DNA from: Nocardia vulneris
GTDB taxonomy: Bacteria > Actinomycetota > Actinomycetes > Mycobacteriales > Mycobacteriaceae
DNA: 64,000 nt
Direction: 5' to 3'
Assembly (NCBI RefSeq): GCF_001613425.1
Contig: NZ_BDCI01000008.1
Location: forward strand, 310,001 to 374,000
Shown here: piece by piece, positions 1 through 9,903 of the stretch
Layout of the letters: each line of letters opens with the position of its first letter
How positions within the stretch are numbered: the stretch's first letter is position 1
Program-made: the position numbers and the translations under genes
The notes under the pieces: model-generated
The model's database searches: none
What the model saw: only the letters and a program-made list of their open reading frames with translations
What the model was told of the DNA's origin: nothing

Positions 1-1088
<1,088 letters not shown>

Positions 1089-1104
<16 letters not shown>

Positions 1105-1130
1105 CGGCCGAGAAGAAGTGCCCGCTGCAT
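1089..1130 (-). CDS. leuL: leuA leader peptide (13 aa)
   Basis: A short reading frame, MQRALLLGRRDGF, lies 85 bp upstream of leuA on the same strand. It has three successive Leu codons (CTT CTT CTC), two of them the rarely used CTT in this GC-rich genome. A TAAACT box at 1141-1146 is 10 nt before the ATG, so the transcript would begin almost at the start codon. The end of the frame lies inside the first of two competing stems (1068-1104 versus 1050-1085). Leader-peptide control of leuA has been predicted in other actinobacteria. Translation itself is not proven. Confidence 0.7.
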
Positions 1131-1242
1131 GATGTCGGCGAGTTTACCGGGTGGCAATACACGGGCGAAAGCCCGGTCCCGTCGTCGGGTCATCCGACGT
1201 CGGCGCTAGCGTTCCGCAAAGAAGCAAGGAACGGATTTTCCT

Positions 1243-2010
1243 ATGACATGGCTCGAACAGCTCGCCATCTTCGGCGCGGGCATCGCGGCGGGCGGGATCA
1301 ACACGATCGTCGGGTCGGGCACCCTGATCACCTTTCCGGCGCTGCTCGCCTTCGGCTTGCCGCCGGTGACCGCGAACGTCTCCAACACCATCGGCCTGGT
1401 CCCGGGGGCCATCAGCGGCGTCCACGGCTACCGCCGTGAGCTGGCCGGACAGCGCGAACGCCTGGTGCGACTGGGTACCGCGTCGCTGCTCGGCGGCATC
1501 ACCGGCGCGGTCCTGCTGCTGACGCTGCCCGCGAACGCGTTCAAGGCGATCGTGCCGGTGCTGATCATCCTGGCGCTGGTCCTCGTCGTCGTGCAGCCGC
1601 GGCTGTCGCGCTGGGTGAAGGCGCGGCGCGCGGACGGGGCGGGGCCCGCGCCGCAGCACGGCGGGCCGGTGCTGTTCGTCGCGGTCTTCGCGACCGGCAT
1701 CTACGGCGGTTACTTCGGGGCTGCCCAGGGTGTGCTGCTGCTCGGTTTGCTCGGTGTTCTCGTGCACGAGGACATCCAGCGGCTCAACGGCGTCAAGAAC
1801 GTGCTCGCGCTGATCGTCAACGGCGTGTCCGCGCTGATCTTCATCGTGATCGCCGACGTGAACTGGCAGGCAGTCGGGCTGATCGCGCTGGGCTCGATCA
1901 TCGGGGGTCAGCTCGGTGCGAAGATGGGCAGGCGGATGCCGCCGAACGTGTTGCGCGCGGTCATCGTCGTGGTCGGCACCATCGCGGTGGTCCGGCTGTT
2001 GATGTCCTAG
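1243..2010 (+). CDS. TauE/SafE (DUF81) family permease
   Basis: A 255-residue integral membrane protein with about eight hydrophobic segments in two repeats. The N-terminal repeat carries GAGIAAGGINTIVGSGTLI and the second repeat begins near GIYGGYFGAAQGVLLL, the two half-signatures of this family. Members export or take up small organosulfur or sulfonate compounds; the substrate here cannot be read from sequence. It is divergent from leuA and shares the 238-bp gap holding the attenuator. Start ATG 1243 has AAGGA about 11 nt upstream. Single-gene unit, with the next gene 82 bp downstream. Confidence 0.85.
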   Translation: MTWLEQLAIFGAGIAAGGINTIVGSGTLITFPALLAFGLPPVTANVSNTIGLVPGAISGVHGYRRELAGQRERLVRLGTASLLGGITGAVLLLTLPANAFKAIVPVLIILALVLVVVQPRLSRWVKARRADGAGPAPQHGGPVLFVAVFATGIYGGYFGAAQGVLLLGLLGVLVHEDIQRLNGVKNVLALIVNGVSALIFIVIADVNWQAVGLIALGSIIGGQLGAKMGRRMPPNVLRAVIVVVGTIAVVRLLMS

Positions 2011-2091
2011 GAGGTGGTCAGTGCCGGCTCAGGGTGCAATTCATCCCTGCGGGGGACGACGGCCGCGTCCGCGCGGCACAAGATAATCGAT

Positions 2092-3717
2092 ATGCGTGGG
2101 TGGAGGATCGTCGTTGTCGCTGCGCTCGCCCTGGTGGTGGCGCCGCTGAGCGGCTGCGGCACCCCGGACGAGCACGAACAGGCCGTGGCCGACCTGGCCG
2201 GACAGGCCGACGCCGCCGCGACCCCGCGGCTGGACTGGGCGTCGTGCCAGGACAAGGCGTTGGGCAAACTGCAATGCGCGAGCGCGACCGTCCCGCTGGA
2301 CTACGCGCAGCCGCAGGGGGAGACGATCGAACTCGCGGTTGTGCGCCAGCCCGCGACGGATCAGTCGCGCCGGATCGGCACCCTGTTCACCGCCGCGGGC
2401 GGCCCGGGTGGTTCGGGCCTGCAGTGGGCGGCACGAGGCGAGATGTTCCCCGGCGAGATCGCGCGCCGCTTCGACGTGGTGACCTTCGATCAGCGCGGTA
2501 CCGGCCGCAGCGCACCGGTCCGCTGCTTCGCGAATCCTGAAGAGCAGCAGCGCTTCTGGGCTGCCGCATGGCTGCCGCCGGTGACCGACGAGCAGGCGGC
2601 GCAGCAGGCGCGGGCCAGCCGCGACCTGGCCGCGGGCTGCGCCGCGCACAGCGCCGCCCTGCTGCCGCACCTGACCACCGTCGACGCCGCCCGTGACCTC
2701 GACCTGTTGCGCCGCGCGGTCGGCGACCGCCAGCTCACCTTCGAAGGTGGTTCCTACGCAAGCTATCTCGGCGAGGTGTACGGCGCGCTCTTCGGCGACC
2801 GGGTGCGGGCGCTGAGCCTCGGCTCGATGATCGACCCGGACGCCTACACGTCCGATACCCGTACCGAGGTCGCGAACTCGGCGGCGGGCACCGAGGAGGT
2901 GCTCGCGGAATTCTTCCGGCTGTGCGCGCAGGCAGGCCAGCCGCGCTGTGCTTTTGCGAGCGCCGGTAAGCCGGCCACCGCCGACCCGGTCGGCCAGATC
3001 CGCACCGATCAGAAGCCGACCGGCGGTGCGGATCTGCAGGCCAGAGACAACGCACTGCTGGACCGGTTGCGGCAGGAGCCGATTGCGGTCGGGACCGGGG
3101 ACCGGGCCCGGTCGGTCACCTATCACGAGGTCATCGCCCCGCACGCGCTGCTGCTGTACGACTCCGAAAAGGGTTGGCCCGCACTGGCGCAGTTGCTCAC
3201 CGAACTCGAGCGCGGCGCGGAGGGCAACCCCGATGTGGTCCGCACGGTGCTGGCCGCGAGCGCGCTGCCGCCCGGGTTCCTGGACTCGTTCACCGCGATC
3301 TCCTGCGCGGACAACACTTTTCCCCGTGACCCCGCGCAATGGCCCGCGATGGCAAGGGATTTGAGTGCGGAGAGTCCGATCTTCGGCGCGTTCTGGCTGG
3401 CCATCCGGCAGCCGTGCGCCGCGTGGCCGATTCCCGAGGGCGGCTATCCGCAGCGGTACGCGGGTCCCTGGATCATGCGCTCGGACGTGCCCGCGCTGCT
3501 GTTCAGCAACCGATACGACCCGGTGACGCCGCTGTCCGCGGCCCGCACCGCGCAGCAGGCCCTGGTGAACGCGCGCCTGGTGGTCATCGACGGTGGCTAT
3601 GGCCACGACACCACCACCGACTGCACCCGGCGGTTGCAGGAGCGCTACCTCATCGATCAGCAACTGCCGGCGCCGGGCGCCACCTGCGAGCCGGACGCGG
3701 CGCCGTTCGCGCGGTGA
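2092..3717 (+). CDS. Lipoprotein alpha/beta hydrolase, tripeptidyl aminopeptidase type
   Basis: A 541-residue predicted exported hydrolase. Start ATG 2092 is preferred over upstream starts because it places a clean signal peptide (MRGWRIVVVAALALVVAPLS) before lipobox LSGC. The alpha/beta hydrolase core shows the oxyanion stretch TAAGGPGGSG, FDQRGTGRS and the nucleophile elbow GGSYAS. The C-terminal TAP-like domain supplies Asp in NRYDPVTP and His in GYGHDT. Relatives in Streptomyces (SlpD/SlpE) and mycobacteria are secreted peptidases or lipoprotein esterases. Substrate unknown. An ATAAT box lies just before the start, so the mRNA may have a very short leader. Confidence 0.85.
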   Translation: MRGWRIVVVAALALVVAPLSGCGTPDEHEQAVADLAGQADAAATPRLDWASCQDKALGKLQCASATVPLDYAQPQGETIELAVVRQPATDQSRRIGTLFTAAGGPGGSGLQWAARGEMFPGEIARRFDVVTFDQRGTGRSAPVRCFANPEEQQRFWAAAWLPPVTDEQAAQQARASRDLAAGCAAHSAALLPHLTTVDAARDLDLLRRAVGDRQLTFEGGSYASYLGEVYGALFGDRVRALSLGSMIDPDAYTSDTRTEVANSAAGTEEVLAEFFRLCAQAGQPRCAFASAGKPATADPVGQIRTDQKPTGGADLQARDNALLDRLRQEPIAVGTGDRARSVTYHEVIAPHALLLYDSEKGWPALAQLLTELERGAEGNPDVVRTVLAASALPPGFLDSFTAISCADNTFPRDPAQWPAMARDLSAESPIFGAFWLAIRQPCAAWPIPEGGYPQRYAGPWIMRSDVPALLFSNRYDPVTPLSAARTAQQALVNARLVVIDGGYGHDTTTDCTRRLQERYLIDQQLPAPGATCEPDAAPFAR

Positions 3718-3926
3718 ATCCGGCTCGGCGACCGTGCCGGCAACCGGGGTCGACCCGGCTCGTTGCCCGGGCGTCACCTGGCCGTTGCCCGCGGCGCGCA
3801 CCCGAATGCGGAAGTCCGCCAGGGCAATAGCAGGTGGACAACCGGTGACGGCCCGTGAACGACTGTTCAGCGCACGGGAATACCGGTAATCTGCGCTCGG
3901 CCATGCGTGATGAGGGAGGTGGCTGG

Positions 3927-5555
3927 GTGCGTAGACGCGCCTTCTTCAAAGCTGCGGGTGCAGCCGCCCTGCTGGGCGCTGCCGCGGGTTCGGCTTCGTC
4001 GCTGACGGCCGGTGTGGGGTCCGCGGACCCCGTCTGGAATCTGCTGTTCCAGGCCTGGGTGCCGGAAATCTTTGCCCCGCTGCCCGATCCGCCCGAGCAT
4101 TCGCCCGCGATCGTGATCGGCTCCGGCTTCGGCGCCGCGGTCACCGCGTTGCGGCTGGCCGAGGCCGGTATCGCCAACACGGTGCTCGAACGCGGCTCGC
4201 GCTGGCCCAACGATCCCTGGCGGGAGATCTTCACCGGCGACGACCTGCCCGACGGCCGTGGTTTCTGGCATCGCACCAGCTTCACCGGCGTCTCCAAGGT
4301 GCCGGTGCATTTCGCGAGCTTCGGCGGCGTGCTCGACTGCACCAGCTACCCCGGCATCGATGTCTGGCGGGCGGCGGCGGTCGGTGGCGGCTCGGTGATC
4401 TTCACCGGCGCGATGGTCGCCCCGGAGCGCCGCTTCTTCGACCACGTCTTCGGCGGCACCGTCGACTACGGCGAGCTGGACCGCGTCTACTACCCGCGGG
4501 TGCGGGAGATGTTGCGGCTGAACACGATGCCGCAGGACATCTACGGTTCGACGCCGTTCACGCACTCCCGGGCCTGGGACGACCAGGTGCGCAAGGCCGG
4601 CTACCAGCCGCTGCCCAACGACTCGATCTTCAACTGGGACATCCTGCGCGCCGAACTCGGCGGCGGTTCCCGTCCGTCGGGCACCGCGGCGCGCAGCAAC
4701 CTGGGCAACTCCAACGGCGCGAAGTTCGACCTGAACCAGAATTATCTGCGCTACGCCCAGGACACCGGCCGATCCGCGATCTTCCCCGGCCACCAGGTGG
4801 AGTCGATCGCGCAGGAGCCGGGCGGCCGGTACTCGCTGACCGTGACGAAGCTCGCGCCGACCGGCGAGGTGCTCGGCACCCGCACCCTCACCTGCGATCA
4901 GCTGTTCCTCGGCGCCGGTTCGGTCGGCACCTCGGAACTGCTGGTCCGCGCGCAGGCCACCGGCACCCTGCCCAACCTCAACGAGCACATCGGCGACGGC
5001 TGGGGCACCAACGGTGACGTGGTGCTCGGGCGCGGCGCGAGCGCGCTGGCCGGTCTCGGGCAGGGCGTGCCGAGCGCGAGCCGGATCTTCGACGAATCGG
5101 GCGCGCCGCTCACCCTGGAGAGCTGGTACATCCCCGGTATCCCGTTCGAGACGGGCGCGCTGGCCTCGCTGGGCATGGTGCTCGACGGGACGCGCTCGCG
5201 GTTCGGTTACGACCGCGCGGCGAACCGGGTCGGCTTGAGCTGGCCTGCCGAGAACCGCGCGGAGATGGTGGCGGCCGCCCGCGCGGTCGATCACCGGATC
5301 GCCGAAAGAGCCGATGCCGTACTGGAATACGGTGCGCTCGGCTACGACGCCAACGCCCTGTTCACCGCGCATCCGCTGGGCGGCGCGGTGCTCGGCCGGG
5401 CCACCGACGGCTACGGCCGGGTGCACGGCCATCCCGGTCTGTACGTGATGGACGGCGCCGCGATCCCGGGCAGCACCGGCACGGTGAACCCGTCGCTCAC
5501 CATCGCCGCGCTCGCCGAACGCAATATCGAGGCGATCATCCGCCAGGGGAAGTAG
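3927..5555 (+). CDS. Cholesterol oxidase, GMC flavoenzyme, Tat-exported
   Basis: Oxidises and isomerises 3-beta-hydroxysterols to 4-en-3-ones with release of hydrogen peroxide. GTG 3927 is chosen because GGAGGT lies 6 nt upstream and the protein then starts VRRRAFFKAAG, a twin-arginine signal. The roughly 542-residue protein has the FAD motif GSGFGAAVTALRLAEAG, the VGGGSVIFTGAM stretch, HPLGGAVLG (active-site His) and the C-terminal segment LYVMDGAAIPGSTGTVNPSL, all as in Streptomyces and Brevibacterium non-covalent cholesterol oxidases. The usual Cys after HPLGG is Ala here. A secreted sterol oxidase fits an actinomycete that uses or modifies host or soil sterols. Confidence 0.9.
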   Translation: MRRRAFFKAAGAAALLGAAAGSASSLTAGVGSADPVWNLLFQAWVPEIFAPLPDPPEHSPAIVIGSGFGAAVTALRLAEAGIANTVLERGSRWPNDPWREIFTGDDLPDGRGFWHRTSFTGVSKVPVHFASFGGVLDCTSYPGIDVWRAAAVGGGSVIFTGAMVAPERRFFDHVFGGTVDYGELDRVYYPRVREMLRLNTMPQDIYGSTPFTHSRAWDDQVRKAGYQPLPNDSIFNWDILRAELGGGSRPSGTAARSNLGNSNGAKFDLNQNYLRYAQDTGRSAIFPGHQVESIAQEPGGRYSLTVTKLAPTGEVLGTRTLTCDQLFLGAGSVGTSELLVRAQATGTLPNLNEHIGDGWGTNGDVVLGRGASALAGLGQGVPSASRIFDESGAPLTLESWYIPGIPFETGALASLGMVLDGTRSRFGYDRAANRVGLSWPAENRAEMVAAARAVDHRIAERADAVLEYGALGYDANALFTAHPLGGAVLGRATDGYGRVHGHPGLYVMDGAAIPGSTGTVNPSLTIAALAERNIEAIIRQGK

Positions 5556-5636
5556 CGCCGGCTCGCGGTCCGTGCCGTCGCGCGGGCCGCGTACTACCCT
5601 CGGCCTGACCATTCAGTGTCGAAAGGGATCCGCGTC

Positions 5637-6479
5637 GTGGCCTATGTCAGCCCCACTCCGGTCGGCGAGGAGCTTCCGGAGGGCGATTACCCGCGTAAGC
5701 CGCCCGCGCTGTGGACCGATTTCGTGATGCTCGCGCTGGCGATCGTCTCGGTGGTGCTGGTCGTCTGGATCACCTTCTTCCCGGTCGCCGCGCAGACACA
5801 TCGGGTGATCGTGCTCGTCGACTGGTCGATCTGCGGAATCTTCGCGGCCGAGTTCCTGTGGCGCTGGCGCCGGGCGGGCTGGCCGTGGACGTTCCCGTTC
5901 GTCTACTGGTACGAGGTCCTCGGCATGATCCCGGTGACCAGTCCGTTCTTCCGCGGGTTCCGGCTACTGCGGATCGTGGTGATCCTGGTCCGGCTCGGCC
6001 GCGTCGCCGACCGGATCTTCGGCGACCGGATCACCGCCGCGGTGGTCAACCGGTTCGTGACGACCATCGTGGACGTGATCAAGCGCCCGATGACGATCGC
6101 GGTGATGGACGAGGTGGCGCACGTGCTGCGCACCGGCCACTACACCCGCAACATCGCGGCGGCGCTGGAGGAGAACCGGGCCGAGATGGACGAGATGATC
6201 CTCGAGCTGATCAAGAAGGACCCGCAGGCCGGCCGGGTGCGCTACATCCCGTTCCACGACGAGATCATCCGGTTGATCGCCGACACCACGTTCCGCATCG
6301 TCTTCCAGGTGCTCGCCGATCCGCGCACCGACGAACTCGTCTCGGATGTGTTGCGGGAGAACATCGATCAGATCCGCGACGCGGTGCGCGACGGGGTCCG
6401 GGTGGCGCCGTCGGCGTATGGGCCGACGGCGGCCGAACACGGGGTCGCGCACAAACTCAGTCAGGTACGCCGTGCCTGA
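5637..6479 (+). CDS. Voltage-sensor-like ion transport domain protein without a pore
   Basis: A 280-residue membrane protein. GTG 5637 follows GAAAGGG with 9-nt spacing. Four transmembrane segments resemble S1-S4 of voltage-gated channels. The fourth, FRGFRLLRIVVILVRLGR, carries five arginines mostly at three-residue steps, like a voltage-sensing S4. No S5-pore-S6 unit and no K+ selectivity filter (TVGYG type) follow. The C-terminal 150 residues are polar and helical, with acidic stretches (EENRAEMDEMILELIKK), probably cytosolic. It overlaps the convergent ltrA by 23 bp. It could be a lone voltage-sensor domain, a proton-channel-like protein or a signalling protein. Confidence 0.6.
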   Translation: MAYVSPTPVGEELPEGDYPRKPPALWTDFVMLALAIVSVVLVVWITFFPVAAQTHRVIVLVDWSICGIFAAEFLWRWRRAGWPWTFPFVYWYEVLGMIPVTSPFFRGFRLLRIVVILVRLGRVADRIFGDRITAAVVNRFVTTIVDVIKRPMTIAVMDEVAHVLRTGHYTRNIAAALEENRAEMDEMILELIKKDPQAGRVRYIPFHDEIIRLIADTTFRIVFQVLADPRTDELVSDVLRENIDQIRDAVRDGVRVAPSAYGPTAAEHGVAHKLSQVRRA

Positions 6480-7677
6480 TCTGGTCGCGGGGCTGGGCGA
6501 AGCGCACGGTCTCGAAGAGGGTGAGCGCCGCGAGCACGGCGCAGAGCATGGTCAGCGAGATCAATGCGGGCAGGGCCGCGGCGAGCGGGATCAGCGCGAG
6601 CAGCAGCACCACGGTGAGCACCCGCGGCACGCTGATCGCTCCGGTCGCATAGTGTTTCGCTCCGATCAGCGCGACCAGGTACAGCACCACGCCGCCGTAC
6701 AATGCGAACAACGGGATGCCGTAGAGCGCGTCGCTCAGCGTGTGATGCGAGGCGTCCCCGACGTAGTAGAGCACCTTCTTCAAACCCAGTGAGAGCCCGA
6801 TGATTCCGACGATCATCGGGAAATGCCAGAAGGTGTAGGCGCCCCGCGCGATCTTGATCTGCCGGGCGCCGTCGGCATGTTTGAGCTCGTGTTCGATGGA
6901 CAGCGCGGCGACGTCGAAATAGGTCCACCACAGCAGTCCGGAGATGGCCAGGCCGAGCAGCGCGCCCACCGCGATCGGCCAGGAGATCGGCAGCCCGGCC
7001 ACCCCGATGCCGATCGAGACGATCGATTCGCCGAGCGCCACGATGATGATCAGTCCGTATCGCTCGGCGAAATGGCTCGCCGAGTTCAACCGCCAGTCGG
7101 TGCCCGCGAGCAGGGTCCACAGATAGTCGCCCGCGATCGCGGCGATCCACAGCGCGATCTGCACCCTGCCCTCGGTCATCGCGGCGATCACCAGCAGCGT
7201 GGTGCCGATCGTGATCGAACCGAGCGACCAGCGCAGCACCTGGTTGCGCAACTGCGCGTCCTGCGCGCTGGCCAGCCAGAACATGAAGACGTGCACCAAC
7301 CGCACGACCAGGTACGCGATGGCGAAGACCAGCGGGCCGTACCAGCCGCCCGCCATGTCGTGGAATGCCTCGGGGATGGTGAGCGCGGCGAGAAACGCAC
7401 CGCCCATCGCGGTGAACATCGCGACCCTGGCGAAGCCTTCGTCGGCGCGGATCACGTTGCCCAGCCACGAGTAGGCAATCCACAGCCACCACATCAGGGC
7501 GAGCACGAGGAAGGCGCGCAACAGGTTCTTCGCGCTGGTCTCCTCCGCCGCCAGGTCGGTGACCATGGTGAACGCGAATACGAGCACCAGGTCGAAGAAC
7601 AGCTCGAGTTGTGTCACCGACGCACCCTCGGCCACCGGCTGAAGCCGAACCCGTTTGGAACCGATCATGGTGCACAT
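6457..7677 (-). CDS. ltrA: Low temperature requirement protein A (LtrA) family membrane protein
   Basis: A 406-residue polytopic membrane protein with about twelve hydrophobic segments. The N-terminal signature VTQLELFFDLVLVFAFTMVT is diagnostic for LtrA. HFAERYGLIIIVALGESIV in the middle is the second conserved block. The family is named from a Listeria gene needed for growth in the cold; the biochemical role is unknown. Start may be ATG 7677 or ATG 7668; neither has a strong ribosome binding site. Its 3' end overlaps the 3' end of the voltage-sensor-like gene, so the two convergent mRNAs could pair. Confidence 0.9.
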   Translation of the reverse strand: MCTMIGSKRVRLQPVAEGASVTQLELFFDLVLVFAFTMVTDLAAEETSAKNLLRAFLVLALMWWLWIAYSWLGNVIRADEGFARVAMFTAMGGAFLAALTIPEAFHDMAGGWYGPLVFAIAYLVVRLVHVFMFWLASAQDAQLRNQVLRWSLGSITIGTTLLVIAAMTEGRVQIALWIAAIAGDYLWTLLAGTDWRLNSASHFAERYGLIIIVALGESIVSIGIGVAGLPISWPIAVGALLGLAISGLLWWTYFDVAALSIEHELKHADGARQIKIARGAYTFWHFPMIVGIIGLSLGLKKVLYYVGDASHHTLSDALYGIPLFALYGGVVLYLVALIGAKHYATGAISVPRVLTVVLLLALIPLAAALPALISLTMLCAVLAALTLFETVRFAQPRDQIRHGVPD

Positions 7678-7770
7678 CGTCGCACCCGGACGCCGTCGAT
7701 GCCGGTCAGGCGGGGCGCGCGTGGCGGCGATTTCACTCAGGGCGCACGCGGGCGTGGTTATTCGTCATGG

Positions 7771-8229
7771 CTATACGGCTTGAAAGTTTTCCGTTTCCGG
7801 AAACCGTTCGGCAAACTCGATGAAATTCTGCACCGCGGTCTCGTTGAGCTTTCGCACGGTGCGCTTGAGTAGTAGGCCGGGCACCGGGATGGGTAAGTAG
7901 ATCTCCGCGTGATACCAGACCCGGGTGCCGTCCGCGCCCTCGGAGATCTCGAAGAAGCCGCCGCCCTTCGCGTTCCTGGTGCTGTCGGTGACCTGCCAGG
8001 ACACCCGATCCTCGGCCCAATCGTATTCCAGTACCTGCATATCGGAGCTGCCCAGGATTTCGGTCTTCACGAATACCCGCAGTGGTCGTCGCGCGTCGTC
8101 GCGGGACGCGACGCGGGCATCGGTATATCCGGGCGACCATTCCGGCAGCATTTCCACGGCGGCCAGGGCATCGAGTACCTGTGCGGAATCGGCGTCGACG
8201 ACGAATCGGATATCGGTTCTGGTGCGCAT
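7771..8229 (-). CDS. SRPBCC (START/Bet v1-like) family protein
   Basis: A 152-residue soluble protein. It starts MRTRTDIRFVVDADSAQVLD, the usual first strand and helix of polyketide cyclase/dehydrase-type SRPBCC folds, then PEWSPGYTDARV and a C-terminal long helix (KRTVRKLNETAVQNFIEFA). Mycobacteria encode several very similar small proteins of unknown ligand. Start ATG 8229 follows GGAAGG by 6 nt. It stands alone, with 174 bp of noncoding sequence between it and the DUF1918 gene upstream. Ligand binding of a small hydrophobic compound is inferred from the fold only. Confidence 0.8.
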   Translation of the reverse strand: MRTRTDIRFVVDADSAQVLDALAAVEMLPEWSPGYTDARVASRDDARRPLRVFVKTEILGSSDMQVLEYDWAEDRVSWQVTDSTRNAKGGGFFEISEGADGTRVWYHAEIYLPIPVPGLLLKRTVRKLNETAVQNFIEFAERFPETENFQAV

Positions 8230-8403
8230 GAAAAACCTTCCGACCCCCGATGGACAACGGCCCGATTCTCTCCAGCACGGTTCGGTCCGTCAACCTTCTG
8301 GTACGGATTGGTGGTTCGCGCACACCTGCGACGTGCACTTATGTGATCGAGGTGAAGATCGACTACGCGGTGTACAGCTTCCGCGTGGAAGATTCGGGGG
8401 TGG

Positions 8404-8589
8404 TCAGTCCGCCGGTTCGACGATCGCGTCCGGTCCCGGATAGACCAGGGATTCGCGCCCGTCGGTGTAGCGGACGAGGTAGGGCGGCGACCCGTCCGGG
8501 CCGCGCACCTCGATGATCTCCCCTTGCCGATCACCCCGCCCCACCACGTGTCCGTGCACGAGCAACCGGTCGCCGACCTTCGCCATCAT
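8404..8589 (-). CDS. DUF1918 small protein
   Basis: A 61-residue protein starting MMAKVGDRLLVHGHVVG and containing GEIIEVRG and PPYLVRYTDGRESLVYPGPDA. This small SH3-like beta-barrel family is common in actinomycetes and has no assigned function; some annotators call it a nucleotide- or ligand-binding domain. A GATAAT box lies 6 nt before the start codon, so the mRNA is probably leaderless. It follows the TetR gene on the same strand after 64 bp. Confidence 0.85.
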   Translation of the reverse strand: MMAKVGDRLLVHGHVVGRGDRQGEIIEVRGPDGSPPYLVRYTDGRESLVYPGPDAIVEPAD

Positions 8590-8653
8590 CGACTCATTAT
8601 CGAATGGGTGTGACGGCGCTCACCGGGTTTCCGGTCGTTGCGACCGTTTGGTC

Positions 8654-9226
8654 TCAGCCCCGGATGACCCGATCCACCGCCGCCTCGATGAGGTCCTGGC
8701 TCTGCTCCTCGGTGAACACCTCGGGCAGCGTGAGCCGGTCCACGATCAGCCAGTTCAACGCGAGATAGAGCAGTAGGACCGACTTTTCGTCGCCGGGCAG
8801 GCCGGCGTCGAGGTGATTGCGCACGTTGAACTCGATGTCGGCGCGCACCCGCTCGGTGAGCACCGCCCGCAGCTCGGGCCGCCGCGTCGCCTCCAGGCGC
8901 AACTCCAGCAGCGCGAGATAGCCGGTGCGGAAAGCCTCGATACGACCCACGACCTCCTTCATCAACGTGACGATGTGCTCGCGGGTCTGCGGTCCCGTGG
9001 CGAGTTCGGCCATGGTGGCCTCGCTCGGCTGCAGCCGTTCGTAGAAGCGACCGCCGGCCTGGGTGAGCAGATCGTCGCGGTTGGCGAAGTAGTTCGACGC
9101 GGTTCCCGCGGGCACCCCGGCGTCCTTGTCCACCGCGCGGAAGGTGAGGCCGCGTGCGCCGTCCCTGGCCAGGACCTCGATGGCCGCGTCGAGCAGCGCC
9201 TGCCGGCGCTCGTTGTTGGTCCGCAC
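8654..9226 (-). CDS. TetR family transcriptional regulator
   Basis: A 190-residue regulator. GTG 9226 is preferred because GGAGTGG lies 6 nt upstream and the protein then begins VRTNNERRQALLDAAIEVLA; ATG 9241 and 9280 are longer alternatives. The N-terminal HTH reads GLTFRAVDKDAGVPAGTASN followed by YFANRDDLL. The C-terminal ligand domain is unassigned. It is divergent from two adjacent DHFR-like reductases, and the 73-bp gap holds a short palindrome. It therefore probably represses itself and those reductases. Confidence 0.85.
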   Translation of the reverse strand: MRTNNERRQALLDAAIEVLARDGARGLTFRAVDKDAGVPAGTASNYFANRDDLLTQAGGRFYERLQPSEATMAELATGPQTREHIVTLMKEVVGRIEAFRTGYLALLELRLEATRRPELRAVLTERVRADIEFNVRNHLDAGLPGDEKSVLLLYLALNWLIVDRLTLPEVFTEEQSQDLIEAAVDRVIRG

Positions 9227-9243
9227 TTGACACCACTCCATCC

Positions 9244-9268
9244 GTAGTACTACATTCTGACCACTACA
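9244..9268. promoter_or_regulatory. Candidate operator between tetR and the reductase pair
   Basis: A perfect 10-bp palindrome GTAGTACTAC (9244-9253) sits in the divergent promoter region. The hexamer ACTACA occurs at 9249-9254 and again at 9263-9268. Placement between a TetR gene and its divergent neighbour is the usual arrangement for autoregulation. No binding evidence; the motif is short. Confidence 0.35.
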
Positions 9269-9299
9269 AAGAGAGTACAACAGTTTAGGTGGTACCGGA

Positions 9300-9875
9300 A
9301 TGCGAAAGCTTGTCTACTACGTCGCCGTGTCACTCGACGGCTACATCGCAGGTCCGGCGGGGGAGTACGACTTCTATCCGCAAAGCGACGAGATGGGCCG
9401 CTGGTTGAACGCGGAGTACCCGGAGTTCGTCCCGACCGGGTTCCGGTCGCAGGTCGGCATGGCTGTGGATGAACCGAACACGCGGTGCGACACCGTGCTG
9501 ATGGGTCGCCGCAGCTACGAACCCGGCCTGGCCGTGGGCATGACCAGCCCGTATGCCCATCTGAAGCAGTACGTGGTGTCGAGCACGCTCGGCCGGATCG
9601 ATGATCCCGCAGTGGAATTGGTCGAGTCCGACCCGCTCGGGCTGGTTCAACGGCTCAAAAAGGAAGAGGGCGGCGACATTTGGTTGTGTGGCGGCGGCAG
9701 CCTCGCCGCGCAGCTGCTGGGCGAACTCGATGAACTGATCATCAAGAGCTACCCGGTGGTCGCGGGCAGCGGGATCTCGGCCTTCGCCGGTGCGTTCCAG
9801 CCGACGCTGTTCACCCCGGCCCGGCGCAAAAAATTCGACAACGGCGCACAGGTCACCTGGTTCACCCGCGCCTGA
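9300..9875 (+). CDS. Dihydrofolate reductase-like (RibD C-terminal domain) protein, copy 1
   Basis: A 191-residue protein starting MRKLVYYVAVSLDGYIAGPAG, the first strand and active-site-like Asp of the DHFR/RibD-C fold. Further signatures are DTVLMGRRSYEPG and GGDIWLCGGGSLAAQLL, the glycine-rich NADPH-binding turn. The family includes pyrimidine reductase domains of riboflavin synthesis and many stand-alone NADPH reductases of unknown substrate. AGGTGG lies about 8 nt before the start. Copy 2 begins 28 bp after the stop and a 74-nt stretch is identical between them, so they are paralogues with recent sequence exchange. Confidence 0.85.
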   Translation: MRKLVYYVAVSLDGYIAGPAGEYDFYPQSDEMGRWLNAEYPEFVPTGFRSQVGMAVDEPNTRCDTVLMGRRSYEPGLAVGMTSPYAHLKQYVVSSTLGRIDDPAVELVESDPLGLVQRLKKEEGGDIWLCGGGSLAAQLLGELDELIIKSYPVVAGSGISAFAGAFQPTLFTPARRKKFDNGAQVTWFTRA

Positions 9876-9903
9876 TCGCTCCTCCTACGAAAGAGGCTCT
9901 GTA

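Noticed and set aside
2041..3801. 586-codon open frame on the minus strand across the lipoprotein hydrolase
   Set aside because: It is antisense to a gene with clear catalytic motifs; long antisense frames are expected where third codon positions are almost all G or C. The product has no recognisable domain and is Arg/Gly rich.
8250..8516. 88-codon plus-strand frame between the SRPBCC and DUF1918 genes
   Set aside because: The first part (TCTYVIEVKIDYAVYSFRVE) looks slightly protein-like, but it runs into DUF1918 antisense, lacks a ribosome binding site and shows no family. Left unannotated.
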